Shown here one piece after another: positions 24,327-38,604 of a stretch of 64,000 nt of DNA. Positions within the stretch are counted from its first letter, which is position 1; each line of letters starts with the position of its first letter. The stretch spans positions 5,147,593-5,211,592 of the forward strand of contig NC_091868.1 in assembly GCF_019399895.1 (NCBI RefSeq), in the 5' to 3' direction. The DNA is from Cardiocondyla obscurior. Its lineage: Eukaryota; Arthropoda; Insecta; Hymenoptera; Formicidae. Below the pieces are notes generated by a model. That model was not told where the DNA came from. It did not search any database and worked only from the letters and a program-made list of their open reading frames with translations. Position numbers and translations under genes: made by a program.

Positions 24327-26954
24327 CTGGATGCTCCGAGTCACGGGGGGATGACCACGGTGGTAATTGTGAGTTACGTCGGACCCCGGGGCCGTATAAA
24401 AGCACAGACCCACGGGACATGTTCCGAAATTAACGATGATAACGATGATCAAAGAAGTAGCTTTAACTACGAAAATCACGTGGATATCTTTAAATGCCAT
24501 TCTCGCGGAATAAACTTTTCACCTCTGACATCGTAATAACGATTTACCAGCGCGTTTATGAATATTTATAACGTGGCGTAATCGTTAACGTTATCGATAT
24601 TAAGAAAAGACAATCGTCGAATGTTGAATTATTATTACGTTTTAATTGCGAGTAAATTTACGTTCGAAAATTATATTTGTATTCTAAAATATAAATAGAT
24701 AAAAAGTAAATTATGCGTATTTTTAGTTAAATATAAATTAACGCAATGCTTATTATATCGAGAAGATTCAGCGAACATGATTGCCTCTCTGGCGCTTGGA
24801 TCAAGTCAAAAACGGGGAAACAACAACCTGGAACGAAAGGAGAGAAGCGCGAAAGGTGGAACGACGGACGGTGAATCAATCCATGTAATGCGGCCCTTTT
24901 GGAAAAGAAAGAACGTATCGAAAGAAAGACAGAGAGTGATACAGACGGGACTCGCACTCGTGAAAAAAGGCTTAGATGTCGGACCGCTGCTGAATCACGG
25001 AATAACACCATGAATGAGTTTCCAATCAGCGTGACATTACACGATATAATAACTCGGTAACTCTCATCCCCTTATTGAAATGTTTTTGCCCCGTATTATC
25101 AATTTTCGTAATAACAGCTTAAAATTCTTTTATTTCCAGCTTGAATTATTTAAATAAAAATTTAAAAAAAATTAAAACACAAAATGTACTTTTTTCCTAC
25201 CTACACGTAAAAATTGGAAATAATCCAAAACGTGACGCTGCGATTTACATAAACGAATATTTAGATTCATATAATTACGCAATTGAAAGGTCTGTCCATT
25301 AAGGGCGTCGCCAAACTCGACGCTACGTGCCTCAAACTTATTAATTAATCTCGCGGAATTCTCGGTCGCGTAAGAAACGGGATCTACGACGGCGGTAGGA
25401 GGGCCAACTAACGGAACGATATCTCGGCTCCAATCTCACTCTGCTCCCCCGCTACCGTTGAGAGGACGAGCCCTCTTCTTGCCAAATGAAAATGGCACCG
25501 ACGTTATTAATTAATCGCGCGTCGCCCGCTCTCTTCTCATCTCTCGTCCTCCCGCGCCGCGCCGAGACCGACCACCGCCGATCGGCCGGACAATATCTCT
25601 TCGATTAAACGCGGTGGCCCTTCGAGACCACCGATCATCTCGGGTCCAACGTCCTCCCTTCCCCTTCGGCTTCGGGATCTCACGGTAAAAACCGGATGCC
25701 GCGCTACGTCGGGCCCATAAACAGCTTTTTAACCGATGCGCGCACTTGAATATTCAACGAGTGCGAACCGCGCGGGCAAACTCAGTCGGCGCGGTATCGA
25801 AAACTCTCCCCGACTCGCCATGAACGCGGCAATTAATATTGATTTTATTAAATTCGATTTCTTGCGCGGCATTGGGGGCTCGCCAACTGTCACGTCGCGC
25901 GTTCTAACATGCACCGGCATCCAGTATACATACCGGCATATAGGCATAGCTTTTTCGCCTGTATTTATTTTCGACGGATATGGCTCGCGTTTGGTCTGCC
26001 GAGGCAAACCTTAAATTATTAAAATAATTTGAAAAGACCCACACATGATTTAAAAATATAATTAATCCACGCTATCGTTACTGTTATAAAAATTTCTTTT
26101 AATTTTTTTTTCCTTTTTTTTTTTTAATATGTTTAGATAAAAGACGTCAGTCACTAGTCAACTCGAAAATTTAGGAGAGCGCTGACCGAACTTTGAATCA
26201 TTTAAACAAAATATATTATTAACCACGTTTTTATTACGCGGTTGTAATAAAGCGTCTACATTGCCATGATGAAGTCCACAACGTGGTGTTTAGAGCGTTA
26301 TAAATCAACCTTGTTAGTCCGACGTTAGTAGGCAAGGCGCGAACTATCTTACAAACTGACCTAATTATGTTACAAAGAAAAAAAAAAAAAAAAAAAGAGA
26401 AAGAGAAACTGGGCAGGCAAAAGTGATCGAAAGGTCTAAATGACATAATAAATCTCACGCACCGTGTTTATAATCATTGTCTTGCGTTTCGTAATTTATA
26501 CTTTCTTCTCCCGGTCTATAAATTCAAAATCTAAAGATATAAGCTCGTATTCTCTTACTTTCGTAAGTTATATGAAATTTCCAGCGAAATATAATATACA
26601 GAATGCAGTAGTCTTCTCATTATCGTCGTCGATTACGCGACGAAATGTATTCCGCGATTCGGTCCAACCTCTTTGACGCAATCTGGATGAGAAGTCAAGG
26701 GGAAGGCGGGGCTGGATTAGCGAGGGGAAAGGGGGAGAGGTAGATCGGTGCCAGATGCCGTGCTCCCAGTGGGACGCCAGGCGCCCCGGGAGTGAAGACG
26801 TTCGAGTAATTGGCCCTCTGCTTCGATTCCGACTGCTACGGCCGCGGGGCACCCGATTCGGCGGCCTAACCGAACCAGTCCTCTCGTTACAGTGGAAGCG
26901 CCCGTCTTGGTGTCGGCGGGGAGCTACTGATTACAGACTCGCCTGCAGGAACCC

Positions 26955-26960
<6 letters not shown>

Positions 26961-26988
<28 letters not shown>
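26961..26988. repeat. (CT)14 microsatellite
   Basis: An uninterrupted run of 14 CT units, followed by a further pyrimidine-rich stretch to about 27000. On the minus strand it is a GA tract, which gives the Arg/Glu-rich low-complexity frame seen there. Confidence 0.92.
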
Positions 26989-26991
<3 letters not shown>

Positions 26992-29900
26992 CCTCTCTTC
27001 CGTCGAGCTTCTCGCGGTCCAGCGACTCGCCATCACCTTGTACTTGGTACACGTGTTGCCTGCCGCGCATAATAAGGCCATCCTCCTGCCTCGATGCCTC
27101 CAGGTCTCCATCACCGTCGTCGCCGTCGATGGCGATACATCGAACTTCTCGGAAGCTACCAACCGACTATCCCGTCCCCGGACTTGACAAGTCGTTATTA
27201 TGAAACGACAGTGGAAGAAAGTCGTAATGTACGCGCGACAGTCAAAAGATGATTTCGTATGATCGATGCGATCGCCTCGAAACGCCAGTAAAACGGATTG
27301 ATGGAAATACACAATGCAACCTTTTTTCCTGTCGACATTTCCGCTTGAACTTTATTAGCTACTTCCTGCGTCATTATCGTACCGCTAACAATAAGAGCGC
27401 GAGCGTAAGAAAGCATTTCTCCCTCGTGTTCTCGGTTTTTCGTTCCCAGTATTAGTCAATTGACTGCTATGTAGAACACGCGAGACTGCCCGATCATTAT
27501 ACTAGGACGCGAAGCGGATAATGACAAAGCCGAGGAACCAGAAGATGTGGATCTTATCGGTGGCGGCTTTAGGCGAGCGCGGCAAGTTAAGATACAAAAA
27601 TCCACGTCGCTGCAATTTCATTCATTTTGCTTAGCACGCGACGCATGTCATCGAGCGGAGACGTCTCTGTTTTCGTGCTCGTTATGTTTCTCTATTATGT
27701 ATGATTTTTGTAAAAAAGAAAAAAAAAAAAAAGAAAAAAAGAGATTCGTCCCGATAAAGAGATTACGACGTTATCTCGAGACGGCAAATGCAACAAGAAA
27801 CTAAATCAAGCGCAATCATCTCCGAAGAAAAGAGAAGGGTGGCGTTAATACCCGCGTACACTCGAGCGTGTTGTGTCACGCGCACGGTCATTCTGTGCTC
27901 ACATATACATTTGTACGCTCGCCTTTCGCGTGGTTCGCGTCGTCCAAATCGAATCGAATGCCGAGAGATGCGTCGCGTAGGCGGATAGCACTAGGCGTCT
28001 TTGTGCCGCTCGTTAGCGCACAATGCAAGAGGATTAGACGCGTAGGCGGAATGACATACTTAAATGTTTTTAGAATAAGCATTTAGTTAATTATCCAGTT
28101 ACGTTTGTCCCCGTTTCATCGAGCGTGCGGATCTGCCCGCGTCGAGTGATGTATAGAGTCCATGATTATTCAATAACACACGCCGACTTGAACTTTGATC
28201 GCCGATGATGAGACAGCACGGGGAGAATTTCGTCTGTGCGCGACGCTTTGACGTATCCTGCCGAAACGATGACGCGTCAAACAATATTCGATTTGACTTT
28301 ATCGCACGACGAAGAAACGTAGATTCACTATTGTTACGTATCAGTTATTATATTCGTTTAATTTTATATTATGCCTTGACGTGCGTATTTTTGTACTCTC
28401 CGTTTAAAATTTATTTAGTTTTATCCTCTTGTTGCATTTTCGTATGCTCGCTACATATAGCATTATACCTTTTATTCATTTCACGAAGAAATTCATAATG
28501 TACGATCGGATAAGATTACGGCTCGTTTAATTTTATTTACGCCCACCCGAAAGTCGTATCGTCAATCGTCAAATTTCACCGACGTTATACGTATTCTAAC
28601 GATACGCGAGTTACTTTATTTCTTTTACGCTTTTTCGATTATTTTCTCAGAAATCAGCGGCTCGATTTGGGCATGCTTCATTTGGGTTCGCCGCAAAAAG
28701 TGTCTGCCCTTACGAAGATGCTAATTGCCCGGTGTGATTAGCCGAGCAGACTCGCATGATGGCCGCTGAACTCCGCCGGCTATCGAGGTCGATCGAACAA
28801 GCGGCGACAGAAGAAGATAACGTAAATCAATCAGCGAGTCTACGACCGTTTCGACGACAAAATCCAGGGATAATTGGTGCAACGACAAGTTGATTAGCAA
28901 AGCTGGCGCGGCTTCTTTCACGACCGCGGCGCGGAATGAACCCGGACTCCCCGACATCTACTCGTCTACTCGACTATCCGGCGGGCTTCGGAGCCCTTAC
29001 TCATCGAGGGCCTCGCATCGCGTGCATGCCTCACGGACCCAACAAGAAAAGGAAATGACCAAGTCCTGCAACCGTAAGGATGTCATTGCTTATTCAGGCG
29101 CAATGACCTGATTGTCAGCAGCGTTAATAATCATGCGTCACTCGATTCCAGAGAATCTCTGGCGCGCGTCATGCACGTCCTCGATCTCATTTGCGTCTCC
29201 ACTATAGAGAGCGTCGGAAAAATGTCATGCGTGCATGACTAAATTGCCGAAGCAGCGCGCTGTGAACAGGTCCGACGTTACCGAGGGTGAGCAGTTAGTT
29301 GTAAGATCGCGCGCGTCACGCGGTAGTATACTGTACATATATTTTAAAATATTAATATATTTTTGACCGTAAATCTTTAATTCTTTAATTAAAAAAAAAA
29401 TTCTTTTCTTACGTCAACTTGCATTCTTGCTTTCACGAGACGCGTTACGAATAAAGAAATATTAACGTGATGCATAAAAATTAAAAGAATCTCGTAAAAC
29501 TTTCGTCCGGTAAATCAACTGCTACGGTGACGGTGGCATCAAATACATCAATAAAATCTGTCATTAGTATGCAATCTCAGCTCGCCGGCGTTGAATTTTA
29601 AGAGAAAGAAAATGCGTACGTCAGTAAGAATTATGCAAAATTAATCACGCATAGTACGTTACGTTACCGGCTTGGGAATTGTAAAAGAGTGTTGTAAGAA
29701 GAGACTTAAGCGAAGACAGGGTTTCCTCTTAGTACGTCGACGCTACGAAGGTAATGTTGATTGCGAGGAATCTTGTATCGGCTACTTTCTTCCCCTTTCC
29801 CCTCGTCTTCTCCAATCATGCGTTTCTTATTGTCGCGCGACGTTCCTATGACTCCGCTTCTTCCGCGAGGATGTGCGCTTCATTTCTCGTATGCTTACGG

Positions 29901-31506
29901 CGCGGATTTAATCATTTTTTTTTTCGCCGGATTCGATTTTACTCACTTCCGTTCGCTAATTATCTAAAATTATCACGACGCTTTTAAATGGTTTCTCTCT
30001 TCACTTGTCGCTGCGGGCGACGCCGACATCCCAAACTTTTATTGTTCGCTATATGGAAGCTGAAGAACCACGCGCTATCTCGATGCAGATAACTCTTTCG
30101 GAGAAACGGACTTTCTCTTTCTTTTCTGTTACATATGCACTCTCTGTTACTTTCTTGTCTCCTGTTCCTTCGCGTATTTTTTCCCCTTTTTTTTTTCTTT
30201 CTTTCTCCGTAGAACAACGACCGTTTCACACACGACTTTGCCGCCTGCGATTTCGGCGCGACGCACGCGCGTGTGCGTCTGTATTTTATTACCGTGAACC
30301 ACCGGCATTCTTTCTTTCCATCTTTCTTTTCTTCCCTACCGCAACTCCACGACTGACCGCACTCGACCAACACGTGCATGATTTTCGTCTTTCTTTAATC
30401 GCGGCCGCTTCCTACCTTTCTTCCTTCAGCGCATCTTTATACAGTTTTCTTTTTCAATTCTTTTCGCATTAAAAAAAAAAAAAAAACAGTCTCAAATTTA
30501 TTTCAAGAACATGATACTATGTTTGATTAGAAAAACTTTGTACCTAATAAATATCGTAAAATTCCGTTCAATTGCGCGGGTGTGAAATAACGTCAAGAGC
30601 TATTGCTGTAATCGTGAGAAGGTTTCTTTAATAGCCGGTAGTGGCATTCAGATCTCTCGCGTAGATACTTTAAATCTTTTACGATACGTCCTAGGCAATA
30701 GTGCCGACGATGAATCGCGGGAAGGCATCGGCGTTCAATGTAGATCACTATCGATTGTGGCGATAATGCGGCGATTGGCCGGGAGGTGCGATACCACGGC
30801 ACGGTCTAACGAAGAAATATAGAAAGGAATCGCGAGGCAGGTTCGAGAGACACGCGGTGTCACGTCGGCTCGCTGGAAACCGCGGTGTTTCAGGAAGAGG
30901 CGAGATAACAGTGCGAACGAGCAGGTGAAGCGTTTGACAGTTCTCGTTACTCGAACTGATTGCCGACTCTCGAGTAACGAGCCGAGATATCTACGGGGAT
31001 TCGTATATCTCGAATTACGGATCTCACTGAAGGCGGCTGTTGGCCCCATCGGGAAAAGCCCTTTCGCAGTAACTGAGATGCAGCGGAACGTAGAGCGAAC
31101 GTCTCGAAGTAGAGATGCGAACCGGTGAGCTGAGCGCAGTCCGAGATGACAAGAAAAGGAGCGCGGCCTCTCTTCCGCGCTTTGCAGGAATACAACAGCG
31201 CGCGCTCGCACGAGCGTGAACGTGAATCTCGGAGCGTATTATATTCTTCAGCGGACGTAAACGCGTGCGCGCGTATGTATGCGCGATATCTATGCAGCGA
31301 GGAGGATCGCGGCATGAAGCTGAGAGATTCGATGGCCCAACGTCTTTGGAGTTCCTCTTGATTCTTCATCGCCTGGTGGGCCCTGCGAGCAACGGCAGGC
31401 CAGCCAGTCAGGACTCAATTCCTTTTCCTTTACTCTTCCCATTCTTTCTCTCTGCTCCTCTTATGCAAACCGGCTCCTTACCTTCGTGAAAATAAAACGA
31501 CGAAAG

Positions 31507-31552
31507 TGGAGAGAGAAAGAGAGAGAGAGAGTGTGTGTGTACGTGTGTGCGA
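31507..31552. repeat. Compound (GA)n-(GT)n microsatellite
   Basis: A gagaga run (about 31509-31531) passes directly into gtgtgtgtgtacgtgtgtgcg. Compound dinucleotide repeats of this kind are common in insect non-coding DNA. Frames crossing it are low-complexity artefacts. Confidence 0.88.
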
Positions 31553-34500
31553 GGGGAAGGAGAGGAAGATAAAACGAGCCTCCGAGCCGCTAAGAAACAA
31601 TCCTTTTCTTTCTTCTTTCTTCTACGTTGTCGGTTGTCCTCAGCTTCTTCCTCTTCTTTTTCTTCTCCGTCCACCTTTTCTTCTGCTTATTTTTCCTTAT
31701 TCTTTTTCATTTCTACAGCGACATTTACAATTCCGTGCAACAATCGTTGATTTCGCGATAGTAGCAAATTAATGTTCCATAACTGTTTATGTAAAAACCT
31801 GCCGGCTCGAGCTCGAAAATTCGAATCGGTGTCAATTAAAATGCGGTAAGATATTTATTTAATGGCAACGTCATTTATCATATTTATACGCACATTGTAA
31901 TTGAGTATTAATCTAGAACAGACGCATTCTATATTAATCTAATTTACGTAAACAAGCCTCGTAAATCATCGACTGCATTCTTTCCGATGGAATAAAAAAA
32001 AAATCAACTCAAAGGGATTTTGATTAACGTGTAATTATGCTCAAATCTTTTCTCCGCTCATAATACTGGGATAACGAAGCGGTTTTCTGCATCGACATAG
32101 AATAAAGGCCCTATTGTGCATTGTATCGAGTCATTAGCCACGCGTGGTTTCAGCATGATTATCCACTTTCCGTCGTTTACATTTTTGAGCGTCCCGTTAC
32201 CGAGTGAAAAAAGATCGACGGCTAATCTACGGGCACCGCGTAATGACTCCTCGCGAAGCTGACAATTTAATTCTTCGGTCTCGTGCTCGATATCCGGTAC
32301 CGCGGGCCCAAGGTAGTTTATTTAATTAGTCTCGTCGATTAACTTTTACAGATACGCCGCGCGTACGTGCACGCGCGCACACCAACGAGTGCCGGCTCCT
32401 ACCGTGTTGCCCGTAATATCGTCGCCGGCCGCACGCTTAATCTCGACTGACAGTAATGATTAACGACGCGCGAGCGATTCTGTTCGGCTCACCTGCCTTC
32501 CACATTCGTAAGGTTAAGTGGAAAAGCCGTGGCAGGAATCTGGCATTCCGGTGGACCGCGGCGAGACGCTGAAGATAAATAGACCTAAGACAATGGGGTT
32601 CCCAAAGAAGTGTTTCTCGAGTGCGACGTTAGGCTTGGCCGGAACGGCGAGTTCACGTGGCTGGAAATTTGCATTCGTTCCAACCCCCTCCCCCCTCTCG
32701 TCCCGATCCGTTTATAAATCACTCGACGTGCTCTCACGGGGCCTCTCCGCCGTCCACGAACCGCGACGCCGTGCCCCTCGGAGGAGCTAGATATTGTCAC
32801 GCGTGCAAGATATATGTATATGCGTCCTACCGTAAGTGCGCTATTATTCCGCGGCCTCCCCCGGGGCCTTTCGCGAAAAACTACCGATGTTAGATGTCCT
32901 AATCGCCAAGTGCAACCAGATATCCTCTATAAATTTGCACGCATTGAAAGCCCATTAACTGCGAATTTTTTAAGTCTCGGTAAACTTGCCGTTGAATTTA
33001 TTATTTAATTTTTTATACTCGCTCTAGATCTCATACGTTTAATCAGTCCTCGTTATTTCTTGTAACGCAATATTTTTTTTTTTTTTTTTTTATAACGAAT
33101 ACAAAATGGATACGCGTTCGGATGAATTTATTGTTCGAGATTCCTACGGCTATGCATTTTGTTGCACGTGCTGACTTTCACTTTGAGCCCAGCTTCCTCA
33201 CTTTTTCACCGCGACATTCCACGGCGACAGTTACACAAGGGAGAACCACATACGATCCGACGTCATGTGCAATCGACTTTCATCCTGCGTCGTTAAAAAG
33301 TATCGCTAGAATTTTAAGCGTGTTCCTATGCGGTTGATCGCGTCGAGCAAATATCGTTTACCTATACGAGGCACCGTCGGGGGAGCTTTACGACCGTAAT
33401 TTTGATACAGGCAGTTATCGTTACATCATACGTACGAGCCTACGCGGTAAGGGCGTCGATATTACTCAGGAAATAGGCGAAATTAAATCGTTTACGATCA
33501 ACCACGCGTATTAATAAGAGCATCCTCTTTCTCGTTCCCTCGTTTTTCTCCACTTCCTCATCTCGAAACGGCGATTTTTTAGAAATATTTAAGTGAGACA
33601 CGCCTCGGCGCGTACGTCGTTGCACCAACGTGGAAACGTTAAACGCGAAACCGCAGCGGCTGCGGCGCGGGAGCGATCGCATTAAAACGTTCAACGACAG
33701 AACGGTGGATCGAGGCGATACATCGGAGACGCCGCCGGGCTGTTCTATAATTTTATAGCGCTCACTTTAATCCGCTCCCTAATTAATGGCCCATAAATTA
33801 CGGGCGCCGAGTCGTTAATGGCGAGAAACGCGCGCGTGCGACGTGCGCCACGGTTCGGCTTCTTTCCACACAATCGTATGCAACTCGACCGCAATGCCGC
33901 CCCGCTTATCTCACGCTTGCCGTGTTCGTTTGTGTTTGACCGTGGTAACAAGCGCGCGTGTTACAGGTGTTTAACGCTCGTAAACAATGCGTCCCTACCG
34001 ATTTGGTCGCCGGCCGCCATTAAAAAGCTCGCCCGAGACGCCGTCCGATTTTTCAGCGATACGAGAGAGTCGCGCAGATGGTACCGATATCTAGCCGCAC
34101 AATAGGTGATTATTTTCAGACGGCGACGTCGCATAGAGAAGCGCTCGTTTGCGGCCGCAGCATCGCCGATGCCGATCGCTACCCGCGTACGCTGTTGCGT
34201 CGCGTCGAAAAAGCGTTTGATACGTCGCCAAATATACGTATTTCATAAATTCATAAAAGTCTAGAGACCGAAGAAATAAAATTATCTCCGCGTGCCATTA
34301 ACGTCGTAAATCTTCTAGCGTATGTCTATTTATTTAATTTACACGGCTATCAGCGTGCTTCTTACAACCGCGATAAACCCGTAGAATTAATTTAATTTTT
34401 ATGCAATTACGTACGTAACGGTGTTTGATATGTAATCGAAAGCTTTTTATGACGTATTAATATTACGAAGCGACTGTCGCGCAAGGCTTTTACAAACGAT

Positions 34501-36528
34501 TCAATGTTCAGCTAAGCGATCGTGTTATAGTAATTAAAACATTCCGAGAAAACTCGGTGGAGGGAAAAGGATTCACGCGAATCCCCGAAGAAGCGATCTC
34601 GGACTCACGCGAACCGATACGTTCCGATTCCGTAGGTACGAAGAGAAGTACTCTCTTACAAAGAGAGAGGCTCATTGCCGAAGCATGCAGCCTTGTCTTG
34701 TACAATTTGCTCGAACATGTCCGTCGCGGTCGGAGCGCTCGTTTGAACCGGTCGCAGCGTTTCCTCTCTTCGTCGAGGAGATGAAGAGGATACACGATGC
34801 CGCTCCTCGGTCCCGTGGGATCGAGAGAGGAGCGACGAAATTCACGGTGCGAATTCCCCGAGTCACCTTCTCCTTCCCCTTTCTTTTACTCCTAACTCTT
34901 TCTCTTTCTTCCTCTTTTCCCGTCTCCCTTCACCATCGCGCCCTTTAATCGCGCCCTCGCTCTTTTCGCGACTCGCCTCTTCTTCCTACCTCCGAAGAAT
35001 CGTCGGTAAACGTATGTATGCGTGTATCGCGCTTGTGTAAGTACGTTGAACAGGCCTACCGCGATAAATCTAAGAAGCCTTCCGCCGCCGACCCGAGAGA
35101 GCCCAATCGAGACAAGTTCTCCAAGCGTAATCCGGTGTCGACGACGGGGATCAGTGCCAAGCCCCGTCGTCGAGCTTTTCGATACCACAGATTAGACCTC
35201 GCTTCTACCTTTAAAGCAACATATACGCCCGCCACGCGCGTCTTCGCGCCTCCACGTTTCACGTCTTTCTTTTATATCGTACTTAACAAATTAACGCACA
35301 CAGAGGATACGTACTCGAGGCGTCATTTTCTCACTTCTGTTACACGTTGCAAAAAATAAAAGAAAAAAAAATTAATTTGTTAAACGTGGGTTAAACGCGA
35401 CTGGCCTACGTTGAAAAAGAGAAATCCTTTTAATAGACACCGCCTGTACTTTTTTTTTTCCTTTTTTTTTTTTCTTTTACCCCCAGGCATTTTATCGACG
35501 CGTATTCGTGTTACTATTCGCTACGCATCGACGTACTCGCGAAGACGGATGCCCACGGCAAGGTTCACGGGATTGATTACCGCAGTCAATAACACGGGTG
35601 TGTATATTGATGAGAGCGCGGAATGAGAGAACGTTAACAGGTCAATGAAATTATACTGTTACAAAGATTGATGCCGTTGTGATTGATGATTGATGATACG
35701 CTCGGCACCGAGGTGGCAGAACCGAGGTGGTTTTCACCCGATGACTGACCACTCGGTTAAATTTGTTCGACTATCGTCACAATTTGTATTCTATACGCGG
35801 CATATTACATAAACGCGCGTTGCATTCTGCTGTCGGAATGTCGCTCGACGATCATAGATTTCATGTATTGTACAATCAAAACCGATTTCGATTTCAAACG
35901 CGAAAGACTCATACATACTTTCGTGAATTATTGCGAGACTATAGTTTCGTTATATTAACGCGCTGTTGAAAATAAATATAGTTCTAATAAATGTATAATA
36001 TTACAGACCTTTGCGGGAGGTCTCGAGATAAGCTTGAAATTAAAATTTAGCTTCTGTTTGTTCGCCTAACGAAACATAAATCAACACTTGGAAAAATCAG
36101 TGACGCGACCGGTAAGCTGTTAACGACTCGATAAATTGTTACCTCCGAGGTCTGCGGAGATTACATCGGCTATTACAGACTCCCGTCGTTTTCCTAAAGA
36201 TGTTCAACAGTTATCTCACTAAACATTTAATTACGGTATGCAAATTAAATCCATGAATCGCCATAGTCGGGTAAAGCAAAGTGGTTTATGAACGGCAAAA
36301 ACTCTACCTCATAGAATCAATTTAGTAATTGAACATAATTGAAAAACGTAAAACTTAATAAAGGCGGACTCGTCGTACCACGAAGCTAGCGATAAGATCT
36401 TTGCGGATTTTTCTGATTTATTCCAACTTAGCCGGACTATCGACAGATAATTCTATACTAAGTATAAGCGTGCCGCGAAAAGTATTTCAGAAAATTTTCA
36501 TATTGAAACTAGCTGAAGTCAATCAAAT

Positions 36529-36560
36529 TAAAAAAATAAAATAAAATAAAATAAAAAAAA
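36529..36560. repeat. (AAAAT)n short tandem repeat
   Basis: Repeated aaaat units followed by an A run, at the edge of a GC-richer stretch that starts at about 36560. Confidence 0.8.
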
Positions 36561-37170
36561 GAGGCCTAGCATTTCGAGCCGGTATCGGTATCCGTCGCTT
36601 CGTTTCCCTCGCACGCGTAAAAGACGGTTCGCGCGGCGGTAATAAAAATAATTACGGTATCCGTCGATGTTGGTCGGCGCCCAAATCGAAATCTGATAAG
36701 GCCCCTAATAAATGCCGCGGACCGATCGCCTTAACGGTGGAGACAAGCTGTTTTCGAGGGCCACCAGATGATCCGAGAGACGACCGTGCTCTCTCGACGA
36801 GCACCGCTACGGAATGCGTCGTCTTCAAGCCCTAATGATTCCCGAAGCCGGGCCCACCGGGGACCCTGATGATATCTAAACCGAACGAACGTCGTCCGGA
36901 CCTACAGCCGCTGTCTCGTCCTTGCTACTGTCGCTGGTTAGATTGTACCTCCTCCGCGACATATTTACCGAAGGCATTACTTCCCTCGGCAGTTAAGTAT
37001 TAGTAATTTACTAATTACTAAAGATTACAGACCGCGCGCTCCGGACGCGTCATTAGATTCAGACATTGTATTGACTTTTTTCGGATAATTAAAATTTAGT
37101 GATTTACGGCCGACGGCCTGTTGCCAGTTTACTTACATTTGCGTCCTCCGGTTAGGTTGAGGTAGGTTAT

Positions 37171-37272
37171 TTTCCGTCTGTCCGTCCGTTCGTTCTTCCT
37201 TCCTTCCTTCCTTCTTTCCGTCCGTCCATCCTTCCGTCCGTCCTTCCTTCCTTCCTTCCTTCCGTCCGTCTG
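37171..37272. repeat. CCTT/CCGT tetranucleotide microsatellite
   Basis: About 100 bp of interspersed tccg, ttcg and ttcc units, almost pure pyrimidine apart from the G of each ccgt unit. The mixture of two related tetramers suggests slippage with point substitutions. It lies about 840 bp before the tandem duplication. Confidence 0.9.
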
Positions 37273-38114
37273 TGGCAGTGTTGTATATTCCGTGGATTAT
37301 CTTAACGTGTCGTAGCCCTTCTAATCACTTGGCACTAGATTACACTGCTCTGCTTTTTTTATAATCACAATCACTAATTAATAACCCCATCACTCGAAAG
37401 GCGAACGACCGAGAGAACGACGGGGAGTTATCGCGACGATTTTTTCCGATTTAAATTAAGAAGCGCGACGAACGATCAGATACTGTACGAATTTCCAGTC
37501 TCGATATCCGTAGCATTGATCACTTCCGCCGGGTCTTCACTCGCGTCGTCCTCGAGACAAGAAGCTGGTGGCCACGATGTAAAGCAAGATCCTTTTAATT
37601 CCTTCTTCGATCGACTCTCGTCGGCAGAGTAAACGGCGCCGAGCGGCGAACGAGACGGGCCGCGATACAAAATGTTCTCTACGCACTTTGTCTTTCTTGA
37701 GTTTCTTTAAAAATTACTTTCTCGAAACGGAATGAGAACCCCGGCCGCGACGAAGAAGACGGACGAGGTGCGGATCACTTCCCGCTCCTCCCGCGCAATC
37801 GCGGCTGTCGGAACCGGCCGAAGAAAATCATGATGGAAGCCGGTGGTCGAAAATGTCCGAATAATACGCGACGCGGTTCACGTCGGACGCTCCGCGCGCT
37901 GCGCTGCGCCCGTGACGTCACGTTGTCGTTCCGGAGCATTTTTTCGGAGTCCAAAATAAAGCACGAAACGATGAGTGGAATGGTAGAGGGGCACAGAAAA
38001 CGATTCCTCGTACCCGAATTGATAACGTCGACATTTATTTGTACGCGATACTTCCCTATCCGCGGTCGAAACTACGCGAGATTGCGGAGCGATCAGCAAT
38101 ACGTCCTCGCGCCC

Positions 38115-38356
38115 GAGTCTCCGCAACTAGACTAACCGCTAGAGATTTCGGCCCTTAGAGAGAGCGAGAAAACTGCGTAAAGAAAGTGAGACGGACGATG
38201 GTCAACCGTCAATAGCGCGCTGTCCTTCTCGCACGGAGTTCTCGGAAAAGCTCAGCTGAACGCTGAGTCGAGACTTGCTTGGTCTATTTACGTTTTTTAT
38301 GCGCTCGACGAGCTCGAGATCTTGTCCACCAAAACAAATACGAAGCGTTTTTTCGC
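38115..38356. repeat. Tandem duplication, copy 1 (242 bp)
   Basis: This copy begins gagtctccgcaactagac and ends before the matching gagtctctgcaactagac at 38357. Shared blocks include agatttcggcccttagag, gacttgcttggtctattt and a ctcgacgagctcgag palindrome. The copies differ at scattered bases and small indels. Neither carries a convincing gene. Confidence 0.85.
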
Positions 38357-38604
38357 GAGTCTCTGCAACTAGACTAACCGTCAGAGATTTCGGCCCTTAG
38401 AGAGAGCGAGAGAACCGTATAAAGAAAGTGAGACGGACGATGTGGTCAACTGTCGATTGCGCGCAGTCCTTCTCGCACGGAGTTCTCGGAAACGCTGAGC
38501 TCGACGCTGAGTCGAGACTTGCTTGGTCTATTTACGTTTTTTATCCGCTCGACGAGCTCGAGACCTCGTCCACCAAAATAAAAATACGAAGCATTTTTTC
38601 GCGA
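38357..38604. repeat. Tandem duplication, copy 2 (248 bp)
   Basis: This is the second copy of the unit at 38115, ending ttttttcgcga at 38604. Relative to copy 1 it has a 2-bp insertion (gatgtggtcaac against gatggtcaac) and a few extra A residues in the A-rich end. A chance open frame (from 38428) crosses it only because the insertion shifts the frame. Confidence 0.85.

Larger units (their letters stand above)
24001..37170. other. Gene-free region with microsatellites
   Basis: It holds the 24299-24326 hairpin, the (CT)14 run, the GA/GT compound repeat, two alternating purine-pyrimidine runs (31261-31285 and 32358-32382) and several A/T homopolymers. Open frames of up to 158 codons around 30-31 kb overlap in several frames on both strands, as chance frames do. 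Confidence 0.55.
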
